64,000 nucleotides of DNA from Methanoculleus chikugoensis. Its GTDB lineage: Archaea > Halobacteriota > Methanomicrobia > Methanomicrobiales > Methanoculleaceae. Shown here piece by piece: positions 25,711 through 35,216 of this stretch; the stretch's first letter is position 1; each line of letters opens with the position of its first letter. The notes under the pieces were generated by a model. It saw only the letters and a program-made list of their open reading frames with translations, searched no databases and was not told where the DNA came from. The position numbers and the translations under genes are program-made. Location of the stretch: NCBI RefSeq assembly GCF_019669965.1, contig NZ_AP019781.1:186001-250000 (forward strand), written 5' to 3'.

Positions 25711-25905
25711 TGTGGATTTATTCGGGGATTTTGGCCGGTCGGGATCCCGGTGCGCCTGTACCGGTCATACATGCTCTATCCTCGAAACCCGGGGCAGATC
25801 TTAGGGCTCACAGCCGCGTTCCGGCGAAATGATCTGGGTACATGTCGGCATCCCGCACCGGAGGAAAAACTCGATGCGTCAGCCGGTGATGCTCCCGGGG
25901 CGAAA

Positions 25906-25930
25906 ATTCCACTGGAAATGAAGGGGTCAT
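25906..25930 (+). promoter_or_regulatory. Origin recognition box E
   Basis: ATTCCACTGGAAATGAAGGG followed by GTCAT, an ORB in the orientation of boxes B and C, located 195 bases after box D. Confidence 0.72.
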
Positions 25931-26213
25931 GATCCCGACGGTGATCGTGTCCGGGATGATCCGCACAGGCCAGGGCTGCCATGCAATGACTGTTGCCGCG
26001 GGAGATCCGGGATATACGCGAATATCGCGGTGCGGCGCCGGCGCCCCGCCCGGCCCGGGTCGGTCCCGAGCCTCTTTTCCGGGGCGCGGAACGATGGTGC
26101 GGTGGATGCAGGGGTCGCTGAAATCCGGTTGCCTTTAAACGAGACGACCGTTCTCCCGGTACTGCATTGTAACGTTTATCAGCATGTATCGCTCCATCCT
26201 ACTTGATAGAACA

Positions 26214-27224
26214 ATGAGTTGTACTATTATCGTCGGCGGGTTCTTTGGTGACGAGGGAAAAGGAAAGATCGTAGCCCACATCGCTCACCAGGACAGACCA
26301 TCCATCATCTCCCGGGGCGGGGTCGGCCCGAACGCAGGGCACACCGTCCGCATCGGAGAGAAGGAGTACGGAGTTCGGATGGTTCCCTCGGGGTTCGTCT
26401 ACCCGGAAGCGAGCCTCATGATCGGGAGCGGCGTGCTCGTCGATCCTCGTGTCTTTCTGCGGGAAGTCGACCTGGTCGGCGTCCGGGACAGGATCTTTGT
26501 CGATGGGCGGTGCGGTATCATCGAGGAGGAGCACATCGCGCGGGACAGGGGAAGCGAGCACCTCAGTAAGAAGATCGGGAGCACCGGCACCGGGTGCGGC
26601 CCGGCGAACGCGGACCGCGTTCTCCGGACGTCGCGGCAGGCGAAGGACGTCCCGGAGCTTGCGGGTTTCATCACCGACGTGGCCGAGGACGTCAACCGGG
26701 CCATCGATGACGACGAGGTGGTTCTCCTCGAGGGGACCCAGGGATTCGGGATCTCGCTCTACTTCGGGACCTACCCGTTCGTGACGAGCAAGGACACCTC
26801 CGCGTCGCAGATCGCCGCGGACAACGGCGTCGGCCCGACCCGGATCGACGACGTCATCGTCGTCTTCAAGGCCTATCCGACCCGGGTCGGGGAGGGCCCC
26901 TTCTCCACCGAGATGACGATGGAGCGGTCGCACGAGCTCGGTATCGAGGAGTTCGGCACCGTCACCCATCGCCAGCGCCGCATCGGCACCTGGGACGGGA
27001 AGATGGCGCGGTACTCGGCGATGATCAACGGCTGCACCCAGGCGGCAATCACCGGCATCGACCGGGTCGACCCGGCCTGTTTCGGCGCGACGAAGTACGA
27101 CCAGCTGACGAAGACGGCACGGGACTTCATCGCGCAGGCCGAAAAGGACATCGGCAAACCCGTCACCCTGATCTCGACGGGTCCCGAGATGTCCCAGATC
27201 ATCGATCTCAGGAGCGAACTATGA
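26214..27224 (+). CDS. purA: Adenylosuccinate synthetase
   Basis: A 336-residue GTP-dependent enzyme that joins IMP and aspartate on the way to AMP. The N-terminal loop GGFFGDEGKGKIVA is at about residues 8-21, RGGVGPNAGHT follows with the catalytic His, and STGTGCGPANADR lies mid-protein. It is the shorter archaeal form, about 90 residues less than bacterial PurA. ATG at 26214 gives the family N-terminus. The stop overlaps the start of the Trm112-like gene. Confidence 0.96.
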   Translation: MSCTIIVGGFFGDEGKGKIVAHIAHQDRPSIISRGGVGPNAGHTVRIGEKEYGVRMVPSGFVYPEASLMIGSGVLVDPRVFLREVDLVGVRDRIFVDGRCGIIEEEHIARDRGSEHLSKKIGSTGTGCGPANADRVLRTSRQAKDVPELAGFITDVAEDVNRAIDDDEVVLLEGTQGFGISLYFGTYPFVTSKDTSASQIAADNGVGPTRIDDVIVVFKAYPTRVGEGPFSTEMTMERSHELGIEEFGTVTHRQRRIGTWDGKMARYSAMINGCTQAAITGIDRVDPACFGATKYDQLTKTARDFIAQAEKDIGKPVTLISTGPEMSQIIDLRSEL

Positions 27225-27406
27225 GGAAGAACCTGATGGAGATACTCTGCTGTCCGGTCTGCAAGGGCGAGCTCGACCTGACCGTGACCGAGGAGAGCGG
27301 CGAGGAGGTGCTGGAGGGGACGCTCCGGTGCGCGGCGTGCCGCGTCGACTACCCCATCAGCGAGGGCATCCCGAACCTCCTCCCGGAGACTGTCTGCGAG
27401 GACTGA
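27221..27406 (+). CDS. Trm112-like zinc protein
   Basis: A 61-residue Trm112/YcaR-type protein: LMEILCCPVCKGEL (Cys10, 11, 14), then LRCAACRVDYPISEGIPNLL (Cys37, 40). Archaeal Trm112 activates several RNA and protein methyltransferases by binding them. It overlaps purA by four bases (ATGA) and precedes the membrane protein gene by 8 bases. Confidence 0.9.
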   Translation: MRKNLMEILCCPVCKGELDLTVTEESGEEVLEGTLRCAACRVDYPISEGIPNLLPETVCED

Positions 27407-27414
27407 TTGCGCCG

Positions 27415-27939
27415 ATGACGGAGATCCATCTCAACCGCCGGGGGATTAACTCCATCGAGGTTCCGGACGAGGTCGAGGCAACGCCGGGGAGCGACCTCGT
27501 TCTGTGGATCGTCAACCACGGATCGCCGTTGCACATCACCCTCGCCTCCTCGAACTCTTCGGCCTTCACCGGCTTCTTCCACGAGAACCTCTACGTGAAC
27601 GGGCCCGAGGAGTTCGCCATCCCCATCCGGGAGAACGTCTACCCCGGTACCTTCAATATCGAGGTCATCGCCGGATACGGCGCTAAAAAGGCGGAGTTCC
27701 GGGTCGTCGTCAGGGACCGGGCGGCACCGGAGCCCGAACCCGCCGAGACTCTGGAAACTCCCGCCGTTCCCGCGAGATCGCTACGGTGGCGGTCGTCCGC
27801 CCCGGCCCTTCTCCTCACCGCCGCCGCCCTGGTGCTCTACGGGCTGTGGCTGGTCTACCGGGTTGATCTCTTAAACGCCGCTGCGTTCGCGGCGCTCCTC
27901 CTCGGGGTCATCCTCGCATGGTTGCGGCAGCGGTCGTAG
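27415..27939 (+). CDS. Membrane protein with beta-sandwich N-domain
   Basis: A 174-residue protein. Residues 1-105 look like an Ig- or cupredoxin-like beta domain (VLWIVNHGSPLHITLAS, YPGTFNIEVIAGYGAKKAEFRVVV), then a Pro/Glu linker, then two transmembrane helices (about 125-147 and 150-168). No signal peptide is visible, so the beta domain is probably cytoplasmic. I do not recognise a named family, though similar proteins occur in other methanogens. The 3' end overlaps cbiB by 22 bases. Confidence 0.75.
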   Translation: MTEIHLNRRGINSIEVPDEVEATPGSDLVLWIVNHGSPLHITLASSNSSAFTGFFHENLYVNGPEEFAIPIRENVYPGTFNIEVIAGYGAKKAEFRVVVRDRAAPEPEPAETLETPAVPARSLRWRSSAPALLLTAAALVLYGLWLVYRVDLLNAAAFAALLLGVILAWLRQRS

Positions 27940-28838
27940 TCGCCGCGTCGCTGCTGGTGGACCGGCTGGTCGGCGACCCGCACTCACGTTACCATCCGGT
28001 GGCGCTCCTCGGCCGGTTCATCGGGTGGTGGGGTGTCCCGGCACGGTATCCGGCCCGCATCCAGCGGATTGCCGGGGTCGCGGGGGCCCTCGCGACCGTC
28101 GCGCTCTTCGCCGTACCCTTCGCGCTCGTAGAACTCGCCGCCCCCTGGTACCTCTACCTCCTCCTCGCGCCCTTCCTCCTCAAGGCCTGTCTCGCCTGGC
28201 GGGCGCTCGAGGAGCATGCCGCCGCGGTAGTGCGGGCGCTCGAGAGCGAGAGCATCGATGCGGGCCGCTCGACGGTCGGGATGATGGTGAGCCGGGATAC
28301 GGCGCGCCTTGACGCCGAGCACGTCCTCTCGGCCGCCTACGAGTCGATGACCGAGAACCTGGTCGACAGCATCATCTCCCCGCTCTTCTACTTCGGGCTC
28401 TTCGGGCTCGCCGGGGCCGCAGCCTTCCGGGCGGTCAACACCCTGGACGCGATGCTCGGCTACCGCGACGAGCGGGCCCGGATCGGGTGGTTCTCCGCCC
28501 GCGCCGACGATGTTGCAAACTTCATCCCGGCGCGGGTGACCGGCCTCATCCTCCTCGCCTACTTTGCGGCGAAGGGCCGGTTCGCCCCGGCATATGCGGC
28601 GCTCCGGCGCGATGCGAAGAAGCGGCCGGGATTCAACGGCGGGATCCCGATGGCCGTCATCGCCGGCGGCGTCGGGATCCGGCTCGAGAAGCCCGGTGCC
28701 TACACGATCGGGGATGCGGAGCAGACGCTCGCGGAAGGGGGCGCCGGGATCGTCTCAGCGGTCCGGGCGGCGACGATCATCTTTGTGATCCTGGAGATCG
28801 CCGCACTATTTTTATTGGTGTCCATGAGCTATACATAA
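27918..28838 (+). CDS. cbiB: Adenosylcobinamide-phosphate synthase
   Basis: A 306-residue integral membrane enzyme that attaches the aminopropanol arm in cobamide synthesis. The N-terminus has [21 protein letters not shown], and the family blocks [27 protein letters not shown] and [18 protein letters not shown] follow, with several membrane helices. Cobamides are the cofactor of the methyl transferase Mtr in methanogenesis. It overlaps the gene before it and lies 5 bases before pdxS. Confidence 0.95.
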   Translation: MVAAAVVVAASLLVDRLVGDPHSRYHPVALLGRFIGWWGVPARYPARIQRIAGVAGALATVALFAVPFALVELAAPWYLYLLLAPFLLKACLAWRALEEHAAAVVRALESESIDAGRSTVGMMVSRDTARLDAEHVLSAAYESMTENLVDSIISPLFYFGLFGLAGAAAFRAVNTLDAMLGYRDERARIGWFSARADDVANFIPARVTGLILLAYFAAKGRFAPAYAALRRDAKKRPGFNGGIPMAVIAGGVGIRLEKPGAYTIGDAEQTLAEGGAGIVSAVRAATIIFVILEIAALFLLVSMSYT

Positions 28839-28843
28839 GAATA

Positions 28844-29740
28844 ATGAAACTCGAGGAACTGAGATTTGGCACCGAGCTGATCAAGCGCGGCTTTGCGTCG
28901 ATGCAGAAGGGGGGCGTCATCATGGATGTCGTCAACGCAGAGCAGGCGCAGCTCGCCGAAGAGGCCGGTGCCGTCGCCGTCATGGCGCTTGAGAGAGTCC
29001 CCGCCGATATCAGAGCGGCCGGTGGCGTGGCCCGTATGGCCGACCCGCAGAAGATCGTCGAGATCATCGATGCGGTTTCCATCCCGGTGATGGGGAAGGC
29101 CCGGATCGGCCACTTCGTCGAGGCGCAGATCCTGGAAGCCCTCGGCGTGGATATGGTCGACGAGAGCGAGGTGCTGACCCCGGCCGACGAGCAGTTCCAT
29201 ATCGATAAGACCCGGTTTTCCGTGCCGTTCGTCTGCGGCGCCCGGAATCTCGGGGAGGCGCTGCGCCGTATCGACGAGGGGGCGGCGATGATCCGGACGA
29301 AGGGCGAGGCCGGGACCGGCAACGTCGTGGAGGCCGTCCGCCACATGCGGGCGATCATGGGCGGGATCCGGGCGCTCTCCGGCCTCTCCAGCCAGGAGCT
29401 CGTCGACTGCGCCCGCGATATCGAGGCGCCCGTGGAGCTCGTCATCGAGTGCGCAAAGCGCGGCCGCCTCCCCGTGGTAAACTTCTCCGCGGGCGGGATC
29501 GCGACGCCCGCCGACGCGGCCCTGATGATGCAGCTCGGCGCCGACGGGGTCTTTGTCGGGTCGGGCATCTTCAAGTCCGCGAACCCCGAGGCGACAGCCC
29601 GGGCGATCGTGGAGGCCGTGAACCACTACGACGACGCAAAGGTCATCGCAGAGGTGAGCAAGGGTCTCGGTGAGGCGATGAAGGGCCTCGACGTCCATCT
29701 CCTCCGCGAAGACGAGGTGTTGCAGACCCGTGGGCGTTAA
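28844..29740 (+). CDS. pdxS: Pyridoxal 5'-phosphate synthase subunit PdxS
   Basis: A 298-residue (beta/alpha)8 synthase that makes PLP from ribose 5-phosphate, glyceraldehyde 3-phosphate and ammonia. Asp28 (IMDVVNAEQ), Lys85 (VMGKARIGH) and a second Lys in [10 protein letters not shown] (about 153) are the known catalytic residues. ATG at 28844 gives the family start [15 protein letters not shown]. pdxT overlaps it by 11 bases and supplies ammonia. Several PLP aminotransferases are encoded in the same window. Confidence 0.97.
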   Translation: MKLEELRFGTELIKRGFASMQKGGVIMDVVNAEQAQLAEEAGAVAVMALERVPADIRAAGGVARMADPQKIVEIIDAVSIPVMGKARIGHFVEAQILEALGVDMVDESEVLTPADEQFHIDKTRFSVPFVCGARNLGEALRRIDEGAAMIRTKGEAGTGNVVEAVRHMRAIMGGIRALSGLSSQELVDCARDIEAPVELVIECAKRGRLPVVNFSAGGIATPADAALMMQLGADGVFVGSGIFKSANPEATARAIVEAVNHYDDAKVIAEVSKGLGEAMKGLDVHLLREDEVLQTRGR

Positions 29741-30308
29741 GGTCGGCGTCCTCGCGCTCCAGGGCGACGTCGCCGAGCATATCGCGGCGTTCCGGGAGGC
29801 CCTCACGGAGAGGCCGGGCTCGTCGGTTGTGACGGTCCGGCACGTGGAGGACCTCGCGGATCTCGACGCGCTCGCGATACCGGGCGGCGAGTCGACGACG
29901 AACTCCCGGCTGATCGAGAAGAACGGGCTTTATGAGCCGCTTGTGGGGTTCGAGGGCGGGATCTTCGCCACCTGTGCGGGAATGGTCCTCTCTGCCGACC
30001 AAGTGGACGACCCGCGGGTGCGGCCCCTCTCCCTCATCCCGATGCACGTCGCGCGCAACGCCTTCGGGCGGCAGGTCGACTCCCGCGAGGCGATGCTCGA
30101 GGTTGCCGGCCTCGCCGAACCCTTCCGGGCGGTCTTCATCCGGGCGCCGGTGGCGACGGACGTCGGCTCCGGCGTCGAGGTGCTCGCCCGGATCCCGGAA
30201 GGGATTGTCGCCGTCCGGCACGGCCGGCACATGGCGTTCGCCTTCCACCCGGAGCTCGGCGGGGACCTCCGGCTGCACCGGATGTTTTTAGAGGGGCTCA
30301 GGGTATAA
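29730..30308 (+). CDS. pdxT: PLP synthase glutaminase subunit PdxT
   Basis: A 192-residue class I glutamine amidotransferase that feeds ammonia to PdxS. The nucleophile is Cys82 (FATCAGMVL), and His173 and Glu175 (FAFHPELGG) complete the triad. The PGGEST block is at about residues 51-56. The start is GTG at 29730 inside the end of pdxS, so translation is coupled. A T-run terminator follows. Confidence 0.96.
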   Translation: MGVKVGVLALQGDVAEHIAAFREALTERPGSSVVTVRHVEDLADLDALAIPGGESTTNSRLIEKNGLYEPLVGFEGGIFATCAGMVLSADQVDDPRVRPLSLIPMHVARNAFGRQVDSREAMLEVAGLAEPFRAVFIRAPVATDVGSGVEVLARIPEGIVAVRHGRHMAFAFHPELGGDLRLHRMFLEGLRV

Positions 30309-30321
30309 GGCCCCGGGATCC

Positions 30322-30328
30322 TTTTTTT
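30322..30328 (+). terminator. T-run terminator of the pdxST transcript
   Basis: Seven T after a CCCCGGGAT stretch, 14 bases behind the pdxT stop. Confidence 0.55.
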
Positions 30329-30495
30329 CGGGAGGGTTTTCTGGCACGGAGAGTCGTCCCTCCGGATCTCGTGCGAGGCCGTGAAGAAGTTAAAAACCCA
30401 CCTGGTATTCTTCGCGCCTCGCACCTCCGGTGCTCCAACTCCGCTCCTAGGGAGCGTCGTTCTTCTCGTGAGTTAATTGATCAGGATAAGTACGG

Positions 30496-30610
30496 CCTCA
30501 CGCAAAAGACGCGAAGCCGCGAACGTGATTAAAATTTCCACCCACCACGCATCGCGCCCATTGCGGTTCGAAGTCTGACGGCTTCTTACGCTCGCACTTT
30601 GCGTGAAGCA
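30496..30610. repeat. Dispersed palindromic element, copy 2
   Basis: Begins CCTCACGCAAAAGACGCG, continues AAGCCGCGAACG, and ends CACTTTGCGTGAAG, so the outer TCACGCAAA and TTTGCGTGA form inverted ends. The left arm is shared with the copies at 38464 and 52992. It fills most of the gap between pdxT and the decayed arsR; the rest (30329-30495) shows no gene. Confidence 0.6.
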
Positions 30611-30615
30611 AACAC

Positions 30616-31161
30616 TCAGTCCTCGGCGTCGCCTGCCACCCGCCGCGCCCACGCCTCACCGTCGGCGGTCAGCCGGTAGATGATCCTGTTTCCCTGTGCT
30701 TCGCCGGTGATCAGGCCCGCCTTCTTCAGGACGCCGAGGTGTAGGAGAGTTTCGAGTCCGCGATCCCGAGCTGCCTTGACGACGCAGACGCAGAGCGGCT
30801 GGACGGCGAGCATCGCCAGGATCTCATCTTCCGGCAACCGTTCTACCAGTCCTGCGATACCGCCGCACCGGCAGAGCGACTCCCCGGCGTTCCGGCGGTT
30901 TTCGCTGTCGCCACCACCCTGTTGGACTCCCCCTGTGCGACCCGGAGCAACCGACTCGCAGGGGCCTGCTTCGCTGCCATCAGGGCTCCCGGTTACCAGG
31001 AGAGGCATCGGGGTCGCAGAGGACCTGTCCCCAGAACCCCGTGCGCGCCTCCTGGTAGCAGGCGGACGTTGATCGCCGAACCCTCTCTTGAACCTCTTCG
31101 CTGGCTGTCAAGACCTCCCGCTCAATTCCACGCAGGTGCAGGCAGGGCGGCCGCAGTTCAT
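30616..31161 (-). pseudogene. Decayed ArsR-type regulator with frameshifts
   Basis: An ATG at 31161 overlaps the ACR3 stop (ATGA) but hits a stop after 17 codons. A long frame from 31008 encodes a winged-helix end: LAMLAVQPLCVCVVK with the metal-type Cys-x-Cys, then LGVLKKAGLITGE and IIYRLT. Between them the reading is not HTH-like. Reading one frame over for about 34 bases (near 30734-30768) restores QLGIADSKLSYHL, the expected recognition helix, so two compensating single-base indels garble it. The usual segment before ILAML is also missing. It is either a pseudogene or carries sequencing errors. Confidence 0.7.
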
Positions 31162-32243
31162 ACGACCCCCTGATCGACGGCGCACTGAGCGGCCGGCTCA
31201 TTTGCATACCACCGCTTCTTGAGCCAGAGCGCGACGTTGACGAGCCCGATCAGGACCGGCACCTCGACGAGGGGGCCGATCACGGTCGCGAACGCGACCT
31301 GCGAGCCGATGCCGAAGACCGCAACAGCGACGGCGATGGCGAGTTCGAAGTTGTTCGACGCTGCTGTGAAGGCCAGGGTCGCCGAACGCGGGTAGTCGAC
31401 GTTGAGCCGGTGGCTCATCCGGAACGCGACGAAGAACATCACGAGGAAGTAGATCAGGAGCGGGATCGCGACCCGGACGACGTCGAACGGGACCTGGATG
31501 ATGTTCGCCCCCTGGGTCGAGAACATCACAATGATCGTGAAGAGCAGGGCGACGAGGGTCAGGGGCGAGATCCGCGGGATGAATCGGGTCTCGTACCACT
31601 CTTTCGATCGTACCCGTAGCAGGATAAAGCGGGTCAGAAACCCGGCGATAAACGGGATGCCGAGGTAGATGAAGACCGAGGTCGCGATCTCGGCGATCGT
31701 GATGCTGATCGCGGTGCCGGTCCCGATCCCGAGGAGCGGCGGCAGAACCGTGATGAAGATGTACGCGTAGATCGAGTAGAAGAAGACCTGGAAGACGGAG
31801 TTTAAGCCCACCACCGCAGCACAGTAGTCGCAGCTCCCGCCGGCGAGGTCGTTCCAGACGATCACCATCGCGATGCACCGGGCGAGGCCCACAAGAATCA
31901 GGCCGTACATCAACTCCGGCCGGTCGGCGAGGAAGAGGACCGCGAGGGCAAACATCAGCACGGGCCCGACAAGCCAGTTCTGGAAGAGCGATAAGCCCAG
32001 CACCTTCCGGTCGCGGAAGACGTTGCCGAGTTCCTCGTACCGGACCTTCGCGAGCGGCGGGTACATCATCACGATCAGGCCGATCGCGATTGGGATCGAG
32101 GTCGTGCCGACCGCGAAGCCGGTGATCGCCTGTGGGACCGAGGGGAAGAAGTACCCAATCCCGATCCCGACCGCCATCGCGAGGAAGATCCAGAGAGTCA
32201 GGTAGCGATCGAGGAATGAGAGCCGTTTCATAGTTTCAGCCAT
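31158..32243 (-). CDS. arsB: ACR3-type arsenite efflux transporter
   Basis: A 361-residue membrane protein with ten predicted helices, of the ACR3 family that exports As(III). The key Cys is Cys123 in [18 protein letters not shown], and the block [17 protein letters not shown] near residue 285 is diagnostic. The start at 32243 follows CGGAG and is translated from inside the end of a 44-residue ORF. It lies in the same direction as the P-type ATPase and arsR upstream. Confidence 0.95.
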   Translation of the reverse strand: MAETMKRLSFLDRYLTLWIFLAMAVGIGIGYFFPSVPQAITGFAVGTTSIPIAIGLIVMMYPPLAKVRYEELGNVFRDRKVLGLSLFQNWLVGPVLMFALAVLFLADRPELMYGLILVGLARCIAMVIVWNDLAGGSCDYCAAVVGLNSVFQVFFYSIYAYIFITVLPPLLGIGTGTAISITIAEIATSVFIYLGIPFIAGFLTRFILLRVRSKEWYETRFIPRISPLTLVALLFTIIVMFSTQGANIIQVPFDVVRVAIPLLIYFLVMFFVAFRMSHRLNVDYPRSATLAFTAASNNFELAIAVAVAVFGIGSQVAFATVIGPLVEVPVLIGLVNVALWLKKRWYANEPAAQCAVDQGVV

Positions 32244-32362
32244 GGTCGTTCTCCGTGGTGTCCGGGGGTGTGTCGGTCCCCGGTGCCGGTGAGCGTCAGT
32301 CCACCGGTTGGTATGGCCGCAAGCAGGATCAGGCAGCCACCAATCATCGTCTTTTGTTGCAT
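32228..32362 (-). CDS. Small hydrophobic ORF between P-ATPase and ACR3
   Basis: A 44-residue ORF starting at 32362, with a good ribosome binding site (GAGGTGA, four bases before ATG). The N-terminal half [17 protein letters not shown] is hydrophobic with one Cys; the rest is polar. It overlaps the ACR3 start by 16 bases, so its translation would deliver ribosomes to ACR3. It may be a small membrane peptide or only a coupling leader. No family is known to me. Confidence 0.45.
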   Translation of the reverse strand: MQQKTMIGGCLILLAAIPTGGLTLTGTGDRHTPGHHGERPWLKL

Positions 32363-32396
32363 CACGTCACCTCGAACTCGGTCTGTGTAACTGCAA

Positions 32397-35153
32397 TCAG
32401 CGCCGGTCCACAGGGACCGCGGTCACGCCCGCCTTCTTTACCGCCATCACGATGTCGTCGACCGAGACAGCGGCCGGGTCGTAGGTGACCTTCAGCTGGT
32501 TCGTGATCGCATTCAGGGTGAAAGCGGTCACCCCCTTCAGGGCCTTCACCCGTTTCTCGACCATCTGCCCCTCACAGGCGCAACCGAGCCCTTCGAGCCG
32601 GAACGTCGCGGTCGCAGGACCGGACGATCCGGATCCGTTGCCGGGGATGGGGGCTGGAGGCAGCACCTCGTCGGCAGACTCTCCGCAACAACAGCAACCT
32701 TCTGTCTCGACGAGGATTGCGGTCGGCAAATCCCGGTCGAGCGACGTATCACCGCAGGAACATCCGGCCCCCGCGGGGACTGTCGCCGTCGATGCCGCAC
32801 CGACGTCCTCCGCGCCGGAACAGCACGCACCTGTCGCCCCGGCGGCGACGGAGATCTGCGGTTCCCCGCACGAGCAGCCACCGGCTCCCGCCGTTGAAGG
32901 AACGGGTAGCGCACCGCCCGCAGGCGCGGTACAGGAGCAGCAGCCAACAGCCGCCGTCGTCTGCGCTGCAGTCGGAATGGCGGGAGCCCTTATCTGGGCA
33001 GCAGCGGAGATCTCAGGTTCGGCGCCGCTCCGCCACGTCAGCAGACGCAGGGCATTCAAGATCACGAAGATCGCGCTCCCCTCGTTCAGGAGCAGGCCCG
33101 TGACCAGCCCGAGGTAGCCGAGCAGGGCCGCGACGACCATGAACGCGACGTTGATCAACGAGACGGCGATGTTCTGCCGGATCACGGTGACCGTCCGGTG
33201 CGAGAGTTCGCGCACATACGCGAGTTTCCCGAGGTCGTCGGACATCAGCACCACGTCGCCGGTCTCGATCGCGATGTCCGTGCCTGCCGCGCCCATCGCG
33301 ATCCCGACGTCCGCGGCGGCCATGGCAGGTGCGTCGTTGATGCCGTCGCCGACCATGGCCACCGCACCGTACTGCTCTTTTAAATGCCGCACCGCGTCGA
33401 CCTTATCCGTCGGCAGGAGCTGCGCCCGGTATTCATCCACACCGACACGCCGTGCGATGGCCCGGGCACTCCGTTCGTTGTCACCGGTCAGCATCACGGT
33501 CCGGACACCGGCGCGTCTTAACCGCTGCAAGGCCTCGACCGCGCCGGGCCGCACCTCATCGGCGATCGCGATCAGGCCGGCGAGCGTCCCGTCGCGGCTC
33601 ACGAGGACCACGGTCCGGCCTTCACCCTCGATCCGGGCGATCGTCTCCTCTGCGTGACCGATGTCGATACCCTGTTCGAGCATGGCGCGGGAACTGCCGA
33701 TGCGGCATGCCTGGCCATCCACCGTCGCCGCGACCCCGCGCCCGGCCGTCTCCTCGAACTGAACGGCCGGCCGACCCGAGAAGGTCCCGCTCTCGCGAGC
33801 CTTCCGGACGATCGCGGCCGCGAGGGGGTGGCCCGACCGCGACTCGATGCAGCCGGCGAGGTCGAGCAGTTCATCCCCGGTGAGATCGTTGAAGGCCACG
33901 ACCTCCGTGACCACGGGCCGTCCGATGGTCAGGGTCCCGGTCTTGTCGAACGCGATCGCCTTCACCGTGTCGATGGTCTCGAGGTAGGCGCCGCCCTTGA
34001 AGACTGTCCCCTGCTTCGCAGCGTTCGCCATTGCGCCCACCACTGCGACGGGCACGGAGAGCGCAAGGCCGCAGGAGCACGAGACCACGAAGACGACAAG
34101 CCCGCGGTAGATGAACGGATACCACTCGGCGCCGAAGAAGAGCGGCGGCACGGTGGCGACCAGCACGCCGAGGACAAACATGGCCGGCGTGTACCACTTC
34201 CCGAAGGAGTCCGAGAACCGCTGGTATGACGTCCGCTTCGCCTGCGCCTCCTCGACCGAGAGGATGATCCGGGAGAGCATCGTCTCGGACGCCGGTTTCG
34301 TGACCCGGACCTCGAGTGACCCGTTCTGGTTGATCGTCCCGGCGAAAACGTCCTCGCCGGGGCCGCGGTGCACGGGAACCGGTTCTCCCGTGACCGCTGC
34401 CTGGTCGACATACGACGACCCCGCGACGACCGTGCCGTCGACCGGCACCCGCTCGCCCGGTCGGACGATCACGACTTCGCCGACGCCGATCGTCTCGACC
34501 GCACAGATGGTCTCGCGGCCGTTGCGCCTGACCAGCGCTTCCTTCGGCACGAGCGCCATGAGCGACCGGATCGCACCCCGGGCTTTATCCACGGCGTAGG
34601 ACTCGAGGACGTCGCCAAGGGAGTAAACGATGATCAGGACCGCGGCCTCTCCCCAGAGGCCGAGCGCCATCGCGCCGACCGAGCCGATCAGCATGAGCAG
34701 GTGGATCGTCGGCGTCAGGTTCTTGAGCGCGATCAGGGCCTTTCGTGCCGGATAGTAGACGCCGATGAGCACGGCGAGCAGGTAGAGCCCGTTCACGATG
34801 GTGAGCGACGTCCCGAAGTATCCCGCGACGAAGGCGATCACTGCGGTGAGGAAGCTCCCGTAGAGGGCGAGTTGCTGTGGCTCACGCCACCAGGTGCTCT
34901 TCCGCCCCTCGCTCCGCACCTGCGAGGCGGTCATCCCCGTCTCAGCGACGGTGCGGATGATCTCCTGGACCCTGACGATCGTGGGATCGTAGCTGATCCG
35001 GGCCTGACCGGTGACCGGCGTGATCTCGTGGCCCCGGACGCCGGCGAGGGCATCCAGTTTTCGGGCGAGCAGGTCGGCGTTGCAGGTGCAGTCCATCCCC
35101 TGAATCTGCAGGGTAACCGTATCGGTCTCAGATGTTGGTGGAGGAGTGCTCAT
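32397..35153 (-). CDS. P1B-type heavy-metal ATPase with Cys-rich C-terminal tail
   Basis: A 918-residue metal-pumping P-type ATPase. An N-terminal HMA-like domain (residues about 12-76) carries a CxC (Cys22, 24) rather than CxxC. The membrane metal motif is C359-S-C361, not the common CPC. The phosphorylation Asp403 is in DKTGT; SGHPLA, TGDN and GDGINDAP follow. After the core (to about 705) come about 150 residues of low-complexity Ala/Pro/Gly linker with five Cys clusters (738-823, including CCSC and CCCC), then a second HMA-like domain with C858-A-C860. It lies between arsR and ACR3, so a metalloid or soft-metal substrate is likely. Confidence 0.9.
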   Translation of the reverse strand: MSTPPPTSETDTVTLQIQGMDCTCNADLLARKLDALAGVRGHEITPVTGQARISYDPTIVRVQEIIRTVAETGMTASQVRSEGRKSTWWREPQQLALYGSFLTAVIAFVAGYFGTSLTIVNGLYLLAVLIGVYYPARKALIALKNLTPTIHLLMLIGSVGAMALGLWGEAAVLIIVYSLGDVLESYAVDKARGAIRSLMALVPKEALVRRNGRETICAVETIGVGEVVIVRPGERVPVDGTVVAGSSYVDQAAVTGEPVPVHRGPGEDVFAGTINQNGSLEVRVTKPASETMLSRIILSVEEAQAKRTSYQRFSDSFGKWYTPAMFVLGVLVATVPPLFFGAEWYPFIYRGLVVFVVSCSCGLALSVPVAVVGAMANAAKQGTVFKGGAYLETIDTVKAIAFDKTGTLTIGRPVVTEVVAFNDLTGDELLDLAGCIESRSGHPLAAAIVRKARESGTFSGRPAVQFEETAGRGVAATVDGQACRIGSSRAMLEQGIDIGHAEETIARIEGEGRTVVLVSRDGTLAGLIAIADEVRPGAVEALQRLRRAGVRTVMLTGDNERSARAIARRVGVDEYRAQLLPTDKVDAVRHLKEQYGAVAMVGDGINDAPAMAAADVGIAMGAAGTDIAIETGDVVLMSDDLGKLAYVRELSHRTVTVIRQNIAVSLINVAFMVVAALLGYLGLVTGLLLNEGSAIFVILNALRLLTWRSGAEPEISAAAQIRAPAIPTAAQTTAAVGCCSCTAPAGGALPVPSTAGAGGCSCGEPQISVAAGATGACCSGAEDVGAASTATVPAGAGCSCGDTSLDRDLPTAILVETEGCCCCGESADEVLPPAPIPGNGSGSSGPATATFRLEGLGCACEGQMVEKRVKALKGVTAFTLNAITNQLKVTYDPAAVSVDDIVMAVKKAGVTAVPVDRR

Positions 35154-35216
35154 TTCGCTCCCATCTCCCGGCGCGCAAACCCCGAACAGGAGATCGCTTC
35201 TTTGAATGCTATCACG

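Larger units (their letters stand above)
25582..26213. other. Intergenic region with second ORB pair
   Basis: A gap of 632 bases with no convincing gene. It begins with an AT-rich stretch (25582-25635), then carries ORB D (minus) and ORB E (plus). The purA side has ATTGTAACGTTTATCAG as possible promoter sequence. Open frames in it have poor codon use. Confidence 0.6.

Noticed and set aside
25660-25932. A 90-residue ORF between the aminotransferase and purA
   Set aside because: Poor third-position bias, and it crosses two ORB elements.
30540-30610. Possible tRNA because of GCGGTTCGAAGTCTG
   Set aside because: No acceptor stem or anticodon arm can be paired around it; the bases belong to the dispersed palindrome.
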